Of a DNA stretch of 64,000 nucleotides, positions 62,312 to 64,000 are shown in pieces. The stretch lies in assembly GCA_963781775.1 (NCBI GenBank), contig CAWAHE010000016.1:161546-225545 (forward strand). Reading direction: 5' to 3'. Position 1 is the stretch's first letter. Each line of letters begins with the position of its first letter. The stretch is from CAVSRC01 sp963781775 (GTDB lineage: Bacteria; Pseudomonadota; Alphaproteobacteria; Rhizobiales; Kaistiaceae). A program made the position numbers and the translations under genes. Under the pieces are notes generated by a model, which was not told the DNA's origin, ran no database searches, and was given only the letters and a program-made list of their open reading frames with translations.

Positions 62312-63206
62312 GTGAAGATACCCTGTGCCGTAGTCAATGGTCCAAGTGGGGTGCAGCGCGTTCTCTCTGAGCACGGCATCACAAAGGCGCTCTTGGGCAC
62401 ACGAAGTGGGGCGTCGAAAAAACGCAAGAAGAAGGCAATGGAGGGGCATGGGGCCCTTCTGCCTATCTTCGTGGCACCAGAACAGCTTGAACCGCACATT
62501 TCCAAGGATTTGATGGACGGGCCCCTGTCGCCCATCGACTACATGGACGGTGACAGGACGGCGGTGCGCGGGTCTATGATGCGGGCAATCCTTCCCGCCG
62601 TGTGCAACATCTGGCTGAAGGCCCGCGAGGCAGGCGACCTCCAAGTCCAGCAGCTTGGAAAGGCGCAAAAGGCCGAGGCCCTCTACTACGAGCTCTCCGC
62701 TCGTTACCGGCATCGTCGCATTGATCGACGAGGTGACGGGTTACGAGAAGGTCAGACCGCAGAATGCCCTTCAGGAGTACTTGAAGCACGTTATTCGGGA
62801 GCAGGCCGGCCTGCTTGGGGTCCAGAAATTCCCTGAGGAATTCTTCGTGAATATCTACCGATTGAAGGGATGGACGTGGCCGGGGGATGAAGAAGAACCG
62901 CTACAGCGTCGTGGGCCACTACATAAACGACCTCGTCTATAAGCGGCTCGGCCCAGGCATCCTCGACGAGCTTGTTTTGAAGTCTCCTAAAAACGAGAAG
63001 GGCAATCGTCCGAACAAGCTTCATCAGTGGCTTACGGAGGACATCGGGGACCCAATGCTAGCTCAGCATCTTCACTCGGTTGTTATGTTTCAGCGCTTGG
63101 CTATCGCCAACGGTATGAAAGAAGCAAGTTCATTCAGATGGTCGATCAAGCGATGCCGAGGCGCGATGCGACGTTGCAGCTTCCTCTCAACGATCCCAAC
63201 AGCTAG
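62312..63206 (+). pseudogene. P63C-domain protein, frameshifted at three places
   Basis: Segments in three frames join into one protein of the P63C family. They are VLSEHGITKALLGTRSGASK ... NIWLKAREAGDLQVQQLGKA, then GIVALIDEVTGYEKVRPQNA ... EEFFVNIYRLKGWTWPG, then MKKNRYSVVGHYINDLVYKR ... HQWLTEDIGDPMLAQHLHSV. The last is FIQMVDQAMPRRDATLQLPL, ending NDPNS and a stop at 63204-63206. The shifts fall near 62700, 62890 and 63125. GTG 62312 is only the first usable start; the real N-terminus may be upstream. P63C proteins are widespread in prophages and islands and have no known role. Confidence 0.8.
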
Positions 63207-63374
63207 CGGGCCGCATTGGGGAGTCCCTCCCCACGACTTCTCCCTGTGTTGGCAAGCGGTGCCCAGGGCTCATGCGCAGCGAATTTTCGACCCGAGACAA
63301 CCGCACCCGCGAATGCCTTTGGTCCCCCCGGCGGCGGTGCAGGAGGACATATAAACCCAGATAGGGCGGTCACC

Positions 63375-63982
63375 ATGGGCGGCATTGGATCAGGAAGACA
63401 GTCCCGCAGGGCAACTATCGGGCGAACGCGATCATTCGTAATCAGCACCAAGGCGCTTCGCGACATATTCGGGGCCAGACGGGCTGATTTCACGATGAAG
63501 TTCGAGTGCGATTGGGACGAACTGACAGTCCAAGGCCATCTTGATTGCCTCGCCTGGGCACCCCTTCCCCTTCAACTGCGGCATGAAGGCCGTAATGACG
63601 AACCAGAGCCGCTTTCCTACTCGGTTCCGTTGGTGAGAAACACACCCGCACCCGGGGGGAGTTAGGTGGTGGTTCGCCTGTCCCCGGACCGGCAGTCGGG
63701 TATTTGCAAAGCCTCTATTTGCCGCTAGGGGGCCGACGATTCCTCTCGCGCAAGGGATATCGCCTTGTGCACGACAGCCGCCAGATGAGCACCGTCGACC
63801 GGCTCTCGCACCGGGTCAGCCGGATAGCCGCTCGATTGGGCGAGCCCCGCAACGGCCTTCTGGACCCGCCTGAACGGCCTCCCGGAATGCGGCAACGAAC
63901 CTATGATCGACTGGTCGAGCGCTGGTACACTGCACGCGATAGATATTGGGAGGTCCTTGAAGCGCCCTATTGCTGCGGCTAA
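63375..63982 (+). pseudogene. zinc-ribbon-like phage-associated protein, frameshifted and diverged
   Basis: The N-terminal part (MGGIGSGRQSRRATIGRTRS, FECDWDELTVQGHLD, EPLSYSVPLVRNTP) belongs to a conserved island/prophage family that begins MGGIGSGR. A middle WWFACPRTGSRV lies in a second frame and the C-terminal part, LYLPLGGRRFLSRKGYRL ... RQRTYDRLVERW, in a third, so two shifts occur between about 63640 and 63710. The cysteine pair normally found after GGRRFLCR is replaced (FLSRKGYRL), so the zinc site is lost as well. Confidence 0.6.
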
Positions 63983-64000
63983 TTGGGCACCCCTGAAAAA

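Larger units (their letters stand above)
59853..64000. mobile_element. one end of an integrated genomic island or prophage remnant
   Basis: The stretch begins at the tRNA-Gly att fragment and continues with a tyrosine integrase, an HTH/excisionase-like piece, a phage-type regulator, a P63C-domain protein and a zinc-ribbon-like protein. It is visibly less GC-rich than the rest, and all its recognisable genes are frameshifted. The other boundary is not in the window. Confidence 0.75.

Overview
The window is GC-rich, densely coded DNA that most resembles an alphaproteobacterium, probably of the order Hyphomicrobiales (Rhizobiales). The reasons are a large-type NAD-glutamate dehydrogenase, an imuA-imuB-dnaE2 mutagenesis cassette behind an alphaproteobacterial SOS box (GAAC-N7-GAAC), many sugar and peptide ABC transporters plus a TRAP transporter, and a MloK1-like potassium channel. 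No ribosomal RNA, complete tRNA or CRISPR array is visible.

Layout. 1-7100: a partial TPR/glycosyltransferase protein, the glutamate dehydrogenase, a small membrane protein and an exported cupin. 7200-14420: the imuA-imuB-dnaE2 cassette, interrupted by an unrelated exported protein on the other strand. Short GC-rich palindromic repeats have invaded it: in frame in imuA and the start of imuB, but with a change of reading frame in the C-terminal part of imuB and in dnaE2. 14600-17470: a three-gene TRAP transporter with two candidate operators upstream. 17480-31100: mixed genes, including an orphan ABC permease, a truncated CHRD protein beside a tetR gene, a metallo-beta-lactamase-fold protein, an esterase, a LemA/M48 pair, a citrate-synthase-like/CoA-ligase pair, a glutathione transferase, gluconokinase and a BrnA-like protein. 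31101-38174: a six-gene minus-strand peptide-uptake operon (M20 amidohydrolase, binding protein, two permeases, fused ATPase, SDR).

38300-57400 is a carbohydrate-oriented region. It holds SDR, ThuA, aldo-keto reductase, HpcH/HpaI aldolase, 2-hydroxyacid dehydrogenase, uronate-dehydrogenase-like epimerase, MFS, Gfo/Idh/MocA and an ABC-F ATPase. It continues with a divergent amino-sugar locus: nagA and a GntR/HutC regulator on one side, a MurQ-like etherase and a four-gene sugar ABC transporter on the other. The shared spacer carries two TGCATRATAC repeats exactly 70 bp apart. The transporter ATPase has a one-base frameshift. CutC, a DUF1932 dehydrogenase, a DMT exporter and the potassium channel follow.

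From 59853 to the end lies one end of an integrated element. A 55-bp 3' fragment of tRNA-Gly(GCC) sits 5 bp from the 3' end of a tyrosine integrase, as expected for an attachment-site copy. Every recognisable gene beyond it (integrase, an HTH/excisionase-like piece, a phage-type regulator, a P63C-domain protein and a zinc-ribbon-like protein) is broken by several single-base frameshifts. This means either a decaying island or poor sequence quality near the contig end.
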